A stretch of DNA of 64,000 nucleotides from Sipunculus nudus. Taxonomy: Eukaryota; Annelida; Sipuncula; Golfingiida; Sipunculidae. The stretch covers positions 49,443,558 through 49,507,557 of the forward strand of contig CM049310.1 in the NCBI GenBank assembly GCA_026874595.1, given 5' to 3'. Shown one piece after another: positions 26,701 to 41,700 of the stretch. Within the stretch, counting starts at the first letter, position 1; each line of letters begins with the position of its first letter. Below the pieces are notes generated by a model. The model made no database searches, was not told the origin of the DNA, and was given only the letters and a program-made list of their open reading frames with translations. The translations under genes and the position numbers were made by a program.

Positions 26701-29700
26701 AACCCTGAGAAAATGCTTGATCAACACCAAAATCTGATTAATTCTTCCTTGCCGCGTTCCCAAAATGGCCTGAAAAATTCATGAGATTCCATTCATGATT
26801 GTGCGAGTTATGTTGTGAACAAACACACACACACACATGAATGAATGCATACCCTCTTGGCGGAGGCAATTATCAAGTGGTACACTGTTTGATTTTCTAG
26901 GTTTTTGTGTACCTGTGATCATAACAGGGCTTCCACTCTGCAAATTAAGAAATACAGAAATTTTATACTGAGAATTTGAGGGCTACATATAGGAGTTTAT
27001 AGGAAGTTTCAGCCAGATATATAAGAAAAAATACAGGAGTGTTCACTTTACAATCGTGTTTGACTTGGTTACTTACCATGACTATAAGTTCTTGAAGCAA
27101 CATCTAAATGTCTGTTTAAACTGATATGATAGCTGCATGTAATTGTATGACTGCAACACTTAAATGCACAGTTCTATAAAAGTTGTGAATGTTTTCAATA
27201 CTAGCAGGGGTATATAACAATAACTATTCAACATTAATAGTTATATTAAATTATGATTGTGCAGTGAAATATATTGGAGTGGCCATAAGTCCTGTCATAG
27301 ATGATCATTTTTAGTACTGGAGCAGGAGGTAAGCTTGGGGTTAAGAAGTTGGATTATGGACAGGAAGACAACAGTTCAAACCCCTCCTCAGCCTCAAAAC
27401 CAAACGTTTTTAATGGTTATTTCCAAAGCTTTTCTTCAATTTCTGCTCAATGAATATTGTTTTTGATAAAAACTGCTACATCTATTTTCACATTTTAATA
27501 AGTAAAATATACCTAAAGTGAGCTTTACTTTAGCAGAACCCTTTCCTTTCAAATTATTTCTTATAGTCATAAAACACTACCTGTCCAATTTCCTATAGCA
27601 ACAAATATAAACATGGTAAATCTTTTTTAGGCAATATGTAAGGTAACAGAATATTTTTACTGAATTTATTGGCTATATATATTTTTGATAATCTCATTTC
27701 AAAATTCACTGACTTGTCCCAGAATTTCTGATTGAAGAAGTAGAGCTCCTTTTTAGAATACAACAATATCAAAGGATGTTTAATGCCAGTATTTGTTTCA
27801 GAAATCCTTTGTTTTAATATATATTAATTTCAAGACCTTTACCAAACTGTTCACCTATTATCTATTCAGCAAACACAAGATGTGACTATTCCTCTTAAAA
27901 AAAACTTACAGCTTGTCAACCTCATCAAGGTTTTGATTGGTTGCCAGGCCTGTGACTGACAGCTTCTCTGACAGCCTCCAACTGTCTATCACTTCTACCA
28001 TATGTTGATTCAGTGACTGCAGATGCAGAAACATGGCTTTGAAGCTTTCAGACACATGCTGCAAACAAATACAGTGAAACTTCTATAAGTTCAACACTCA
28101 GGATTCATGAAGATTTCAAGTCTTGATCAGCACATTTTCCTGTTTAGGGGCATTTGTCATATTATGTTAAATTTTCTTATTTATATTTGATAATGACATA
28201 AGTATATCAATTATGTAAAATATGAGTCATATACAGAGATTTGAATCAGGGTTAACTGACTCTAGAAAGAAGTAGCAATTTCCCCATCTTCTCATTTCAT
28301 TATATTGCATTGATAAACACACCTTCTATTACAGAATAGAAAGTTTTATTTTTTTAAATTGTTTTTCCATAACATAATGCCACTAGTTGGTGTGACAAGA
28401 TAAATTGAGAGAATTTATCCCTAATTTACATATATTTAAACAAACAACATTTATTTAAATCAAATACATACTTTATACAAACAATATACATTACGTTTGG
28501 TCCCCTATCTTCTGCAAATTATGCAATATAGATGTTATTTCTGAGTTGTATAAAGGAAACATATTGAAAATAGTTATGCCAAAAATGAACAAAACAAGTT
28601 GTTTTGATATTAGGCAGTCTTGAAGTGTAACAATAGGATTTTTAAGGTAATGGAGGTTTTCCTTAATCTATAGAAGGATGAGGTCGCAGATACCGAGTTT
28701 TGGGTTGGTAGGAGCATCTAACTGCATGCTGCATTGTAGGTCCTACAGTTTCAAAAGGTGCCCTGTTTACAGATGGCCGGCCGGGCGGACAGACAAACAA
28801 CCATTGCTAAAGCTCAGATGACTTGTAGGTAGCTGAGCTAAAAATCACCCAAAAGCAATGGACAAAAATCATTAAAGTCATTATGGTCTAAGCTGAGCTA
28901 AAAATCACCCAAAAGCAATGGACAAAAATCATTAAAGTCATTATGGTCTAAGCTGAGCTAAAAATCACCCAAAGCAATGGACAAAAAACATTTAAGTCAT
29001 TATGGTCTAAGCTGAGCTAAAAATCACCCAAAAGCAATGGACAAAAAACATTAAAGTCATAATGGTCTAAGCTGAGCTAAAAATCACCCAAAAGCAATGG
29101 ACAAAAATCATTAAAGTCATTATGGTCTAAGCTGAGCTAAAAATCACCGAAAAGCAATGGACAAAAATCATTAAAGTCATTATGGTCTAAGCTGAGCTAA
29201 AAATCACCCAAAGCAATGGACAAAAAACATTAAAGTCATTATGGTCTAAGTTGAGCTAAAAATCACCCAAAAGCAATGGACAAAAAACGGTAAAGTCATA
29301 ATGGTCTAAGCTGAGCTAAAAATCACCCAAAAGCAATGGACAAAAAACATTAAAGTCATAATGGTCTAAGCTGAGCTAAAAATCACCCAAAAGCAATGGA
29401 CAAAAAACATTAAAGTCATAATGGTCTAAGCTGAGCTAAAAATCACCCAAAAGCAATGGACAGAAAACATTAAAGTCATAATGGTCTAAGCTGAGCTAAA
29501 AATCACCCAAAAGCAATGGACAAAAGACATTAAAGTCATTGTGGTCTACCGTAGATCCGCGTTTTGCCGCCGCGGACATAAAACAAAACTTGCAGCTAAA
29601 ATTCCTGACTAATATTTCTCAACAAGGGATGTGGCTATAAAACGCAGGTTTGGCTAAATTCAAACATGTACAAGAGACTGGACTGCCCGCCCAGGCGCAA

Positions 29701-32700
29701 TGGGCGATAATAGGCTGAGGAAGGAGGAAGTGAATACTGAGAATGTATATTTTATGATATTGCATATTTGTATGTTAATTTTATTCATTTCTAATTTTAT
29801 TAAATGTAAAATTGATATTTTAAACAGGCTTATATGTATTATAAAACTTTTCTGAGTCAGTTATAAACCACGGCCATTTTCACGGAATTATTGATAAAAG
29901 ATCGATATTCACTCGCCAAATTATGCACTCTAACACTAACGGTTGTACCTATATTTGAGTATGGCTGCTAACCGGTAAAACATTATTTTAAGATATTTCT
30001 TGAACATATCATTTCTTTTAAAATAAACTGTAAAACAAAAGATAATCAAAGACCGTACGTTCTTCAGCAATTTAACCTGCGTTCACGTTCAGATACTTCT
30101 TCGTTCATCACACTGTCAGTAGATGGCGCTCAAAGGTCATAACCTCACCAGCTAGTTTCGTAATCTTTTTATATGGCACGTATTGCTAGCAGACGGTTCG
30201 GGCACCAGTGTGCATATATTATGATCAGCAGGACCCTGGGAGTACGCGTACAGGCTGTGTGAACATTGACGCGGAATTGTTTATTCAAAGGGTTTGTCAA
30301 GGTTGTTAATTGACCGACGTTGTATAGAATGTAAATAAAAGTCATCACAAAGAATACCGTTGGCTTTGATGTCCCATTGAAGTTTAATTAGACAGGGAAA
30401 AGGCGCAAGGTACCCCAAGGCCCGCTAATTCCATAATCATTTTATGTGGTATGTTTTGCCGATTGACGATTCGGACACTATTTTGCATATATTACGATCA
30501 GCACAACCCGAGGTGTTCTGGTAATATGATCACTGACGCAGGTGTCGTTTATTTAAATGTTTTGTTGTTAAATGACCGACGACGTATAATGTCTAAATAA
30601 TATTTAAATTACCGTCGTGCCATACAATGCTTTGACATCCAATTGAACTTTAATTATCCAAGTTAAAGGCGCAGATTCTCTGACATTCCATGATGTGTCA
30701 AATTAATTTCATGGCTCTACTAGGATTCGTCTTGGATGAGTCATCTAATCTAATCGGGTAGATCAGGCCGTTTATCCAATTAATTAAATTAATTGATTAG
30801 CAAAGCCAAGCAAAATACACAGTTGCAACTGTTTCCCAAAACTGTTATGCCTGACTGCATATCAGCATACCGCAGCGTTCCTAGCTGCAGCCTAGCACTT
30901 AGGAATAGAACGTTTTTTCGTTGTGTTCCCATACACCATACACCACTCGGCAATGGAACGTTGTGAGAATGAGGTGCAGCCATTAAGTAAGGTTTTGGGA
31001 ATTTTTTACTCCAGTGAAGGAGCCTTCCAGATATTTTACGAACATGGGGTGCGGCCATTAGACGACGTGCAGCGGCAAAACGTGGATCTACGGTAAGCTA
31101 AGATAAAAATCACCCAAAAGCAATGGACAAAAAACATTAAAGTCATTATGGTCTAAGGGGAGTGAGCAGTACACACCTTCCATTTATTTAAAAGATCCTC
31201 GATTTGTTCACCAATTTGCTGGTTGAGTGCATCCTGCACCTCTCTTTGATCTAAAATGTATAAAAATACAAAGAAACAATTTCAAACATGTACCTGAATG
31301 ACAAAAATTTGAATTAATTAATACAACCATCTGAACTTGCATTTATCAATTTGAAGCATTTGCAAAAGAACCCTTTGGTACTGGTACCTTCACAATGATT
31401 TCTGCTAATATACATGCAGACTGGAGTCTTTGCTCTGACCATTATGAAACAAAATAAACTAGACATTTCTTGGCACCGCTGGTGCCATAGTATCGCCAGA
31501 CAAATGAGGTTTTGTGGTATTTTGTTGATATAATGTGATGTATTTGTATTTTAGCAATGAATGTGAGAACCATTTGTACAAAATATAGGAATATTTTGGA
31601 TTGGGAAGGACAACTGATCAAAGGGTTTTTGACTTATAATGCTCACAGTGCTGTCAAGTGGCCCTTTTTAAGATATTCATGATTTTATGTTTTTCACCAA
31701 ATATGGGAATATTCAAGGTCAAGGTCACTCTCATAGTCACGGTCATGACCCCAAATCAATAAACTGCATTCCAAAATATCCAACATTTGAAAAAAAAAAT
31801 TAAATTAAAAAAAAAATAATTTAAATTAAATTAAATTTTAAAATTAAATTTAAAATTAAATATACCTCATTCCATAAACCATATCTATATACATGCATAA
31901 CATGAAAGAAATCTGTCCATTACTGTTTGACTTATAATGCTCACAGTATATACTGTCAAGTGGCAATGATGGGGTATTCAAAGGCGCAAAAAAACAAGAA
32001 AAAAGGACAACAGGTGGCGCCACCTTTCTTCTGCAAAAGACAAAACTATCCAAGCTCTTCCGTCAACTTGATTTTTGGACCAATCCATGCATCCCTTTTT
32101 AAGATATTCATGATTTTATGTGATTTTCACCATATATGGTAATATTCAAGGTCAAAGCCACTCTCAAAGGAAAGGTCATGACCCCAATTTTAATATACAT
32201 CATCCCATAACCCATACCTATGTACATGCATAATATTAAAGAAATCTGTCAATCAGTTTTTGACTTGTGATGCTAAAAGTACTGTCAAGTGGCAATGATG
32301 GGGGTATTAAACGGCACAAAAACAAGAAAAGGATACTAGGTGGCACCACCAGTTTCCGGTACATGACATCACTATCCAAGATCTTTGTCCAACTTGATTT
32401 TTGGATAAATCCATGAAAGATTTCTTGAGATATTTAAGAATTTGTGTGATTTTCCCCAAAAATGGATCTATTCAAGGTCAAGGTCACTCTCCTAGTTGAG
32501 GTCATGACCCAATTTTAAAAAGGCTTTGTCCTCTCACCTATATCTATAAATGTGTCAAGTTTGAAAAAGATCCTTGAAATATTTTTTTAGTTATTGTGTC
32601 CAAAAGAAATCTCTGCGGCGGCGGTGGCGGCGGCGGTGGCGGCGGCAGCGGCGCAACCGTGCCTAAACCATAGTATCTCCAGACTATGTCTGGCGATACA

Positions 32701-35700
32701 ATAAGTAATAATCTAGCGAAATAATATTATTACCATGATAAGATAGCACATATTTAAATTATTAATATTTTCTCTTGTAAACCAGAAATATATTTTAATT
32801 CTTTCTTCAGTTATGTTCACATGACCAAACAAATCTCATTGGGAAAATGAATTTAATTATTTTACAAATTAAAAAAATATTCTATTATATTCTGTTTCAA
32901 TTCTAGCAGTATACCCATAATTTCAACATGATACCCGTGACATCTGCGTTTTAGTGTGTACATAATGGCAGCCCCCATGAGTGGTTTCAAGAAATAGGAG
33001 ACATTAATCTGTCAGTGTTTGATAAGCGCTTGGAGATGTGAGGCAAAAATACTCTAAGGAAAGTGTCCTGGTTAGAATCTATATGTGGAGAGAGAATGGT
33101 GGCAAGTGGATATGTATCGGTAAAGTTTAGCATGGAATAATAGTAGGACAAGTTCTCTGTCTGGTTAAAATGTGTACGTAGTAAAAAATTCATGTAACTA
33201 TACCTAGCCATAACTGCACCTCTCGCTGGACATTTTCTCCTGTCTCCTTGAGATTTCTAAGTTCCACCTCTAAAGCCTGGTTAGGAAAAAAAAATATATT
33301 CCATTTGTATATTATGAAGAGTCATACCAAACAGAATCATTTGAATTCAAAAGGATACCAGGACCTGATTTTAGGTTTCAAAGGAGATCTTGCAAAAACA
33401 TGTTAGTCTTTTAAATCTAACAGTGAGCAAATATGTCAGAGAGATAAACTGAAAGGAATAGAAAATTGATTATTTAACACAACAAGTGACCCATAGGTCA
33501 TGATGCTCAACTGACTAACATGTTGACAATATATCCTTGCACAGGCAACTTAAAAAGATAATGTAGGTGGTATCATCATTTATGCACATAAGCTTAAGTT
33601 CATCAAGACCCATAAACATACCAAATTTTATAACAAGCCATCCAGCTGTTCCTGGGGAATCTGTCAATTTGTGTGTATTTTCCATTATTTCTTGTGAACT
33701 CAACCATACCCCGTAACTCAGAGAATATAGGTCAAAATGACCTACGGTAATATCAGGTTTCTGAGGAGAACCTTTGGGGAACTCTTAGAATACAGAGGTT
33801 CATGAATATAGCCTTATCGGGTACAATTTGTGCCTTGTTAACAGGGAAAAATTCATATAAATCAAGATAATGCAGGTGGTGCCACCATGCATGCCTAGTA
33901 GCTAAGGTTCATTAAGACCCATAACACACCAAATTTGATGAAAATCCCTCTAACCATTCCTGAGGTTATTTGTGTGTATTTTACATTATTTCCAGGGTAT
34001 TACACCCCCGTAACTTGAAGAATATAGGTCACAGTTACCTAATTTCAGGTAAAATTTGACTGCTTTTTTGAAGCTCTCAAAAATAGAGAAAAAAATGCAT
34101 AAATTTTTTTTCTTAAATCCAGGTGGTGCCACCAGTCTGCAGGAACTGATGAAAGAGTCCAAGATGAATATGCATGCAAAGAATCAATGCATTAGTATTT
34201 TTGAAACACGTGAGCTATCGGATAAAATTTTTAATTATTCTGGCAGGTTCTTTTGAGCCCCATAGCTCAGAGGATATGGGTAACAGAGACTTAATTTCAG
34301 GTTTCAAAGGAGGTTTTTCTTGGTCCTCCCTGGATGTGAAGCTAGATGATTCCAGGATAGTAATTTGGATGTCAAGTTAGAAGATTCTAGATTCAGCAGT
34401 TACAATTTGTGCTTGATTAAAGGACAGATGGACAGACAAACAGACAGACAACGGACAAAGACAGATTTCTATAGCTCAGATGACTTTCACTCAGCTGAGC
34501 TAAAAATTAAATGATTTGGGAGGGTTTCAAATTTAAACATTCTGTAAAAATATAATTTTTAAACCTACTCACAAACAAAAAACCCCCTGGGGATTTTTAT
34601 CTGAATTTTCGACTAATTCATAAATATATTCTATATATGCTTTAGACGTGCTGGAATAAACTGTTTTTTGTTAGATATCTAAATTAAATTAAAATGCTTA
34701 TCAATTAAAACATGTGCCTCCAAAACAAAGTTTATAATTACATAAATGTAAATAATCTTCTTAGCTTTTTAGAAAATATATACTTGTAGGGTTCCTCAAG
34801 CATTAGATTGTTCAATTCAAATGAAAAACTGAAACAAAGTCAGGTCATGCGGGGGTACCAGTCCTACCACCTTCAGTGATGTCAGTTACAATGTAACTAA
34901 GATATAACCTGCTCTTCCTGATGGAATGTTGCCAGGTTCCTGGCAGCTTCTTCCAGCAGAGTCTGCAGTTTCTGGTCAATGTCTGTATTGAGACTGGCTG
35001 TCGTTTCTTCCTGGTCTATGTCCCGGCTGTTCATTATTTTTTTCAGGAGTTTCAGCTCACTCTCCATGATCTTCTTCAAGGCTCTCACCAGATCCATCGA
35101 GCAATCCTTGTAATTCTGCTTCTGTGGGAAATGAAAAAAAGAAAAATTTGATAAATGATATGGCAGTTGTTCTAGATGTCCTTCATTTTAACCGCTCGTT
35201 TGTTCAGCAAAGTATTCCATGGTCTTGACACAAGGGCCAAGAATGAGACCAATGAAAGCTTGGTGTTGCATATTTAAAATTTGGAGTTTGCTGCACAATG
35301 CTATACCACACTCTGATTGGTCTGATTAAAATTGTTTGCCCTGTGCGAGCCCTGGTGGTGGGATCCACAGAATACTGCTATACAAAGCAGAGGTTAAAAC
35401 AAAGGAGACCTGGAACGACTGCAGTGTATAACCATTGCTTGAGGAGTGTAGGACCGCTGTGAAAGTTCGGAACTATGCACAGTGACTATGTGTGTCCCTC
35501 AGAATCACCATAACAGCAAAGTCATTTTTGGAAAATAAATTTGCCTTGGGTGACCTTGAATTGCCTCTTTTGTTGCAAAGTACACGTCACCAGAGGGCAT
35601 GCCAAAAATGGAGTTTAACACCACACAAGTATTCTAAGAAAACCCATTAAGGACTAACAGATGAATACACACACAGAAATGAAAGCATATAGATATCTTT

Positions 35701-38700
35701 TATCAATATAAATGTGGGCATACACTAGGTTGTTATTAAATATAAGCGAGTCATCTCCAACACATAATAATAACTATAATAATTTATACATGTACAGTAC
35801 ATTACTATGCAAAATGAATAATTGCTGATCTACAAGTATAAATACCAGTTCTTCCTGTAAAAGACTGAACTGAAGCTGATCAAAACCAACGACATCACTG
35901 AGCTGCCCCAGCAGGTCCTGATAAATCTCTCTGGCCTGGTCATCATAATCAGGGTTTTCAGGATCAATGACCTCTCTACAATTGTAAAGACAAATAATGT
36001 CAACTTTTTTTAAGTAAAACATTAATTATAAATCAAGATGATCCTGCAGTGTGCAAGTGAGCGAGCATGCGTTTAACAATAAATTATTTATAATCCTGAT
36101 TACTTATTAGAGACTTTTCACCAAAGGTCACAAGGTTATATGAATATTTATAGGGTGAACTTCTGCAAGCAGTCTACCCTGGAGTCAATATTTTGACCAG
36201 TTCTGGTTGGCTGGAACCATGCATGACATCAGGTTGCGTGAGAAGATAAGCGTTTGACTTTTTAATTATGCTTTTATATGGATAACTTTTATTTGGGCTA
36301 GATAAAAAAAATGACCCAGACTCAGAGGAAGTGTCACTATGACACTCATGTTACTCTGGCTACAATTATGAAATATTAACACCGACAACCAGCAAAGTAC
36401 TGAAAGCCCTGATCTGAGCCATAAAGAGTGCATGGGATTAGTTATTTTATCTATTTTTATAATCTAATAATTTAACTCTCAATAGCTTACCATGTTTGTT
36501 TAGTTGTAATGTTGTGCAAAGTCTACACACTCAACAGGATCATACCAATACCAGGATATAACTAGAATACAGGTATTTGTGGATCCGCCAAATTCCAAGT
36601 GGGACATGTGCAGTGAGGCATGGATTGAGTGGCAAGGAGAAACAGAGTGGTATGTGTTGCATATTAGTAGGATGTCTGCCATGTAAATGTGACTGTAGGT
36701 GGTGCCATCTGTTATTTGAATGAGAAAGCTTTCAAAGATGTATACATATGCAAAATTTCAGGTGGATAAGTCAAACCACTGCTGAGATATGAGTGATTTT
36801 TACCTAAGGCAGATGAACATACGGACACCATGCAAAAATGATTTTAAGTTGGGCCACCAAATTTGAAAATGCTGTAGAGCTATGTAAGATCTATACTCGT
36901 GCTAAATTTCAGGCTGATATGTCAAACCAGTCCTGAGAAATTAGCATGGATGTCAGCAGCTGAAATGTGTATGTAGGTTGTGCCACCTGCCACAAAATCC
37001 AGAAAGCTATCCAAGATGTACACATATGGAAAATTTAGGCAGTTAAAGTTATACCACTGCCAAGATATGAGTGATTTATCCCACGGCAGACAAACAGATG
37101 GGCGCTGTGCAAAAAAGGTTGCAGGTGGCGTCACCTGTTGATTAACAAGCCCAATTGGTTAAAAGAGTCTGCAGATATGTGGGTTAATGTATCAAAACAG
37201 ATGCACAGATGGATGCACTGCATAGAGGAAAGGACAGAGGTCAAGGCAAAATGGGTTGGCACCATTTCACTTCATGTGACCCTAAATGGTGTCAAGTTTC
37301 AGAAAAATCTGTCCAGTGGGCTTAGGGTTGTATTCTAGAAATGATCACTGCGGTGGCAGAAACCAGTCAAAAACATAGTATTCGCAAAACTTTGTTTTGG
37401 TGGATAAAATTAAGCAAATATTCAACATATTCTCTGATGATGACAAAATCTGTTCCATCTACTTTTTGATGAAAACTGATCTGTGATTATATAAAGAGAG
37501 AAACAAAAGCAAGTAAAGCATTAATTTTGGTTAATTTCAGCAATTTTATGCCAAACTATATTGTGGGTGTCCTGTCAAGTCGGTGTATTAGTAGCTGTAT
37601 CTTGAAGGAGAAAGACACCCAGTACAGACTGCATGAAGGTAAAGGTCACTGTATAAGGTCTGAGAAAGTTGAAACTATTTCCCTTGTGATCATGTTGAGA
37701 AGTTATTTACGCTTATCATGAATGGCTGAAAGTTACTGTATTTAAGACAAGCTGATTCAAAAACTGTCCTGGTTTCACGCACCTTTTCAGATGGTTAGAG
37801 AGTGTAAACGTCAAGACAGATAAAAAGAATAAAGACTCATGATAGGGTATGGATGTAAATCACCTTAGCCTTTGATGAATAATTAAAACTTTGGTCAATA
37901 TGGCAAAACAAATTTTTTAGCGTTGTCATTTCTACTCACAGGAGGCCATCTTGTTTTTCTACCCATTCAGGTAGAAGCTGCCGGACTCGAAACAGCCCCT
38001 GGTGTTCTTTCCCAAAAGTCTTCTGCAGTTCGCCAAGAATGTCTGAGTTTCCTTCTGAGCATAGATTCTTCCATGTATCCCATCGCAGCATGGTTCCATT
38101 GGAAGTTTTTGGAAAGACTGAAAAAGAATATAACACAGCTTGGTTTGAAGATACATATCCAGAAAGACTGGACTTGTGATAGATCTAAGATTGTTTCTGA
38201 AGATGAATATAGAAATGTAACTATTATTTAAATCCTCATTTAAGGGAACAGAATGGTAAAGGTCTGTTTCCATGTGTGCAACATGCGTTAAAAAATAGGT
38301 GTGTTCCCATGTGTGCGTACATGCGTATATGTGTCATGGCCCAGATTGCGATCTGGATGGATCTTAGATCTGGCCAGCCCAAACTGTGATTCCAGTTCAG
38401 GCTGGCCCAAACTGTGATCACAATCCAGGCTGGCCAGATCTTAGATCCGTCCAGCCCAGATTTCGATCACAGTTTAGTCCAGCCAGATTGTGATCCTGTC
38501 TTTCTTGCTTCAAGATTGCAATCTGGGCTTAAGATCTGTCCAGCTGAGATTACGATCCTTAACTTGACCAGCCCATATTATGATCCATGCTTTTACCATC
38601 ATAGAAGTGAAACCTTGGATGTTTTACCAACTCATTTAGTATTTCATTGTACCATTTACCGATAATAATAAATACAATTATACTACACATAGGCAGTTAA

Positions 38701-41700
38701 TAGTAGTTGGTTGGCAGTCTTGAAAATGGCAGTTGCACCAGTGCTTGAAGTGTGCTCCATCAACACACTTTTCCCCTTTGGAAGTATACAATGGCAACAA
38801 TAAACAATATGGATCTCTGTACATGTTTCTCTGCTAAAATTTTACGTTTTAAAAATTAACACTGTGAGTCAACTTCTTACAAGGTGGATGATAACAAAAA
38901 TCTCAAGAAAAAGAATTTATTTTTTAAGCATTTTCAATAAGATTTACAGGGCATAATAAAAGTAGCATAAAAATTCTATGCAATTGCCAGACCTATAGAA
39001 ATAAGAGTGGATCTGAAATACTGTTTATTCATGTTACAAGGGGTTGCATTAAACAAAGTGGTATAAAAGGTATCAAACAATATCTCAATGATTTGAGTTT
39101 GAAATATGACTTCTGTCATTAATGATCATGAAATGGTCTATAACCTTTCAAGGGAACATTACAAAATTGGGCCACTTTGTTGCATGTAACCTAGATTTTA
39201 TATTGCCCAATGCAAGTGCAAAACCTAAACTGCGATCGTAATCTGGGCTGGATGGATCCAAGATCTGGCCAGCCTGGATTGAGATCGCAGTTTGGGCTGG
39301 ACAGATCTAAGATCTTATCACTGGCTGATATCCATAAGGAACTGAAGGTAAAATGAAATTGCACTGATCAGTCTTTTAGTACATAGTAGTGTCACAATTT
39401 AAAGTAGATATGTAATACCTAATATGAAACTTAATCTGATTATCAGAATACTAAATTATCTTTATTAATTTGTATAAGTGATTAGTTGGACAGGTTTTAT
39501 GTAGCTGTAGTGATGAAGAACAGCAGATTCATCTATATGAAAGATAAAAAGTAACTTTCTGTTGTTCAGTTCACTGTAAACCTATGGTTTCGATGTAAAT
39601 GTGTTGTCTGTAATGTGCATGTATTGTATGTATGTATTTTTATTTAATAAAAAAAAGAATATGACACTAATAATTAAACAAGAAATGTAATGTTTCAGAT
39701 ATATTTTTCTTTCAATACATGTGACACTTTATAACAGCATGAGGTAAAACTGAAAAAAAAACTGCAAAAACAGGGCCTTGTTTTATATACCACTAATTAA
39801 TGGCAACAAAATATGATTTGACAACTAAAGGGTAATAAATGGATGCCCTTTATAGAAACAGAAATAACATTCTGGTTGAAATATTATTATTCTTTTTATG
39901 TGGGCAATCATGGACCGAAGCATGTACCAGTGTAACACACACACAGGTATCAGACACTGTTGACAAACAGGTGTTATGGTGTGGTAACTTTAAATATTGT
40001 AAATATTTCTAATCAAACTAAAACCTAAAATGCATCATAAATAGGCGTAAATGATTCGATACAGATTTTTCGGTACAGATTCTGTGTTCTGGTTTAGGGA
40101 TAAAGAGCCAGTAAAATTGATTGCTTCCAGTATATTGCTTTGTGAGTTAGATACACAGATCTGCCAGAACAGCTAAATTGAGAGTTTAGACAAAATTGAT
40201 TATTTCAGGGTCTTTGTAGGTAAGGATATTAGCTTCATATATAAAGTTCATATAGAGTCACACATGGGTTTTTCCAGAGAACTAATGTTCAATCAGATCA
40301 CAGGAAAGTAATGATGTAATTGTGACCTACTTTAGGTCATGCAATAAGTAACAGATTTTATGATGGATGCAGAACAATGGATATGAATGTCTCATATGTC
40401 ACTTGACAGCTCTGTATCAAAACTCTTGTATTGTGCTTGCCCACGCCACTAGACTGCACGCTTCTGTTAGGGAGAGACGGACCGTCTCTTTCCAGGCCCT
40501 GCAGGCCTTGGCAGAGACTGCATGGCCCAGACCTCTTGCTGTTGAATAAAGACTCAATCTATCATCAAACTGGTCTTGGAACATTGTCAGCAATGCGCAT
40601 AAGTGGTATAAGTTGGGACCTCCCCATCCCACCTTTGTATCACAGGAAAGCTAACAAATTTATTTGATAGATTAAATGAGATTATCCCCATGTATAAAAC
40701 TAGATATATTACTTTTATATAAGACCACCAAGTCATAATTCTTTTGTCACAATATGCATATACACTCATACATCCTTAAACTAGGACATACATAACAATC
40801 ACACAACTGTCAGTGACATACATACATGTTAAATGCTGCCAATACTTATGACGTCTGCACTTCATTAATCACGGCACAAATGAAGGGCTCATGAACTTAT
40901 GTGTGTAATTTTTTTTCAAAACTTGTCTGATAAAAGTAGACAACCAATGAGAACTTGTGACCCTTTCAGTCACCTGGTGGCTATTAAACAAACATGGAAA
41001 AACCAAAACTACCTTTTTGGAAATGTGGCACCTAAAGCCATAGAAAAAACATGAACACACTTGACGCCTCTCATGTATGTTTGAATATACTTAAACACAG
41101 AGCACCATATTTCCGCTGAATGCATGACATGACTTTCAAATTATCAACTGATATTTAGAAGGAAATACAGTTCTTATGTTGCTGTGTGTTGCTGTGTATT
41201 GTTCCTAGCTAAATCTCATCACTTAGTCTTTAACGAAATTGTTTGGATAATAAAAGACCTGTTATCTAAATAGAGACATCTCTACTGGTTCCATATTGCT
41301 GTGCATTTACAATTACCATAAATTGCATATCAAATAATTTCTCAAAACAGAAACATCAACTTATATGTACAGCTAGTTGATATATTCTCTGGTCAAAATG
41401 TGTTTGTCACCTGGCTGATTTAATTTTAATTAATATTTGAGTGTTCAATTGTAAAAATTTATTCACATACACTATAAAATTGTTGTCCTTGCCACCAAGG
41501 AATGCTTTCACTTTTTTCAAAGAAATTTTTGTCACAAAGAAAATTTAATATTAGAAAATTACATATGCATTCCAGTGAACCAATCAAGATACTCCTGGAA
41601 TATTTGAGAATTAGACCAATTCCATACTTTGCCAAGAATTCAAGTAAACAATATATTAGGAAAGATTTTTTTTTTATTAAATGTTAACTGAATCTTTTAT

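Noticed and set aside
28831-29548. CRISPR-like regular array
   Set aside because: The units are contiguous 60-bp repeats with no variable spacers, in an animal intron. It is a minisatellite.
37923-38231. 102-residue plus-strand ORF
   Set aside because: Antisense shadow of STAT exon 3, whose minus-strand reading matches the STAT N-domain.
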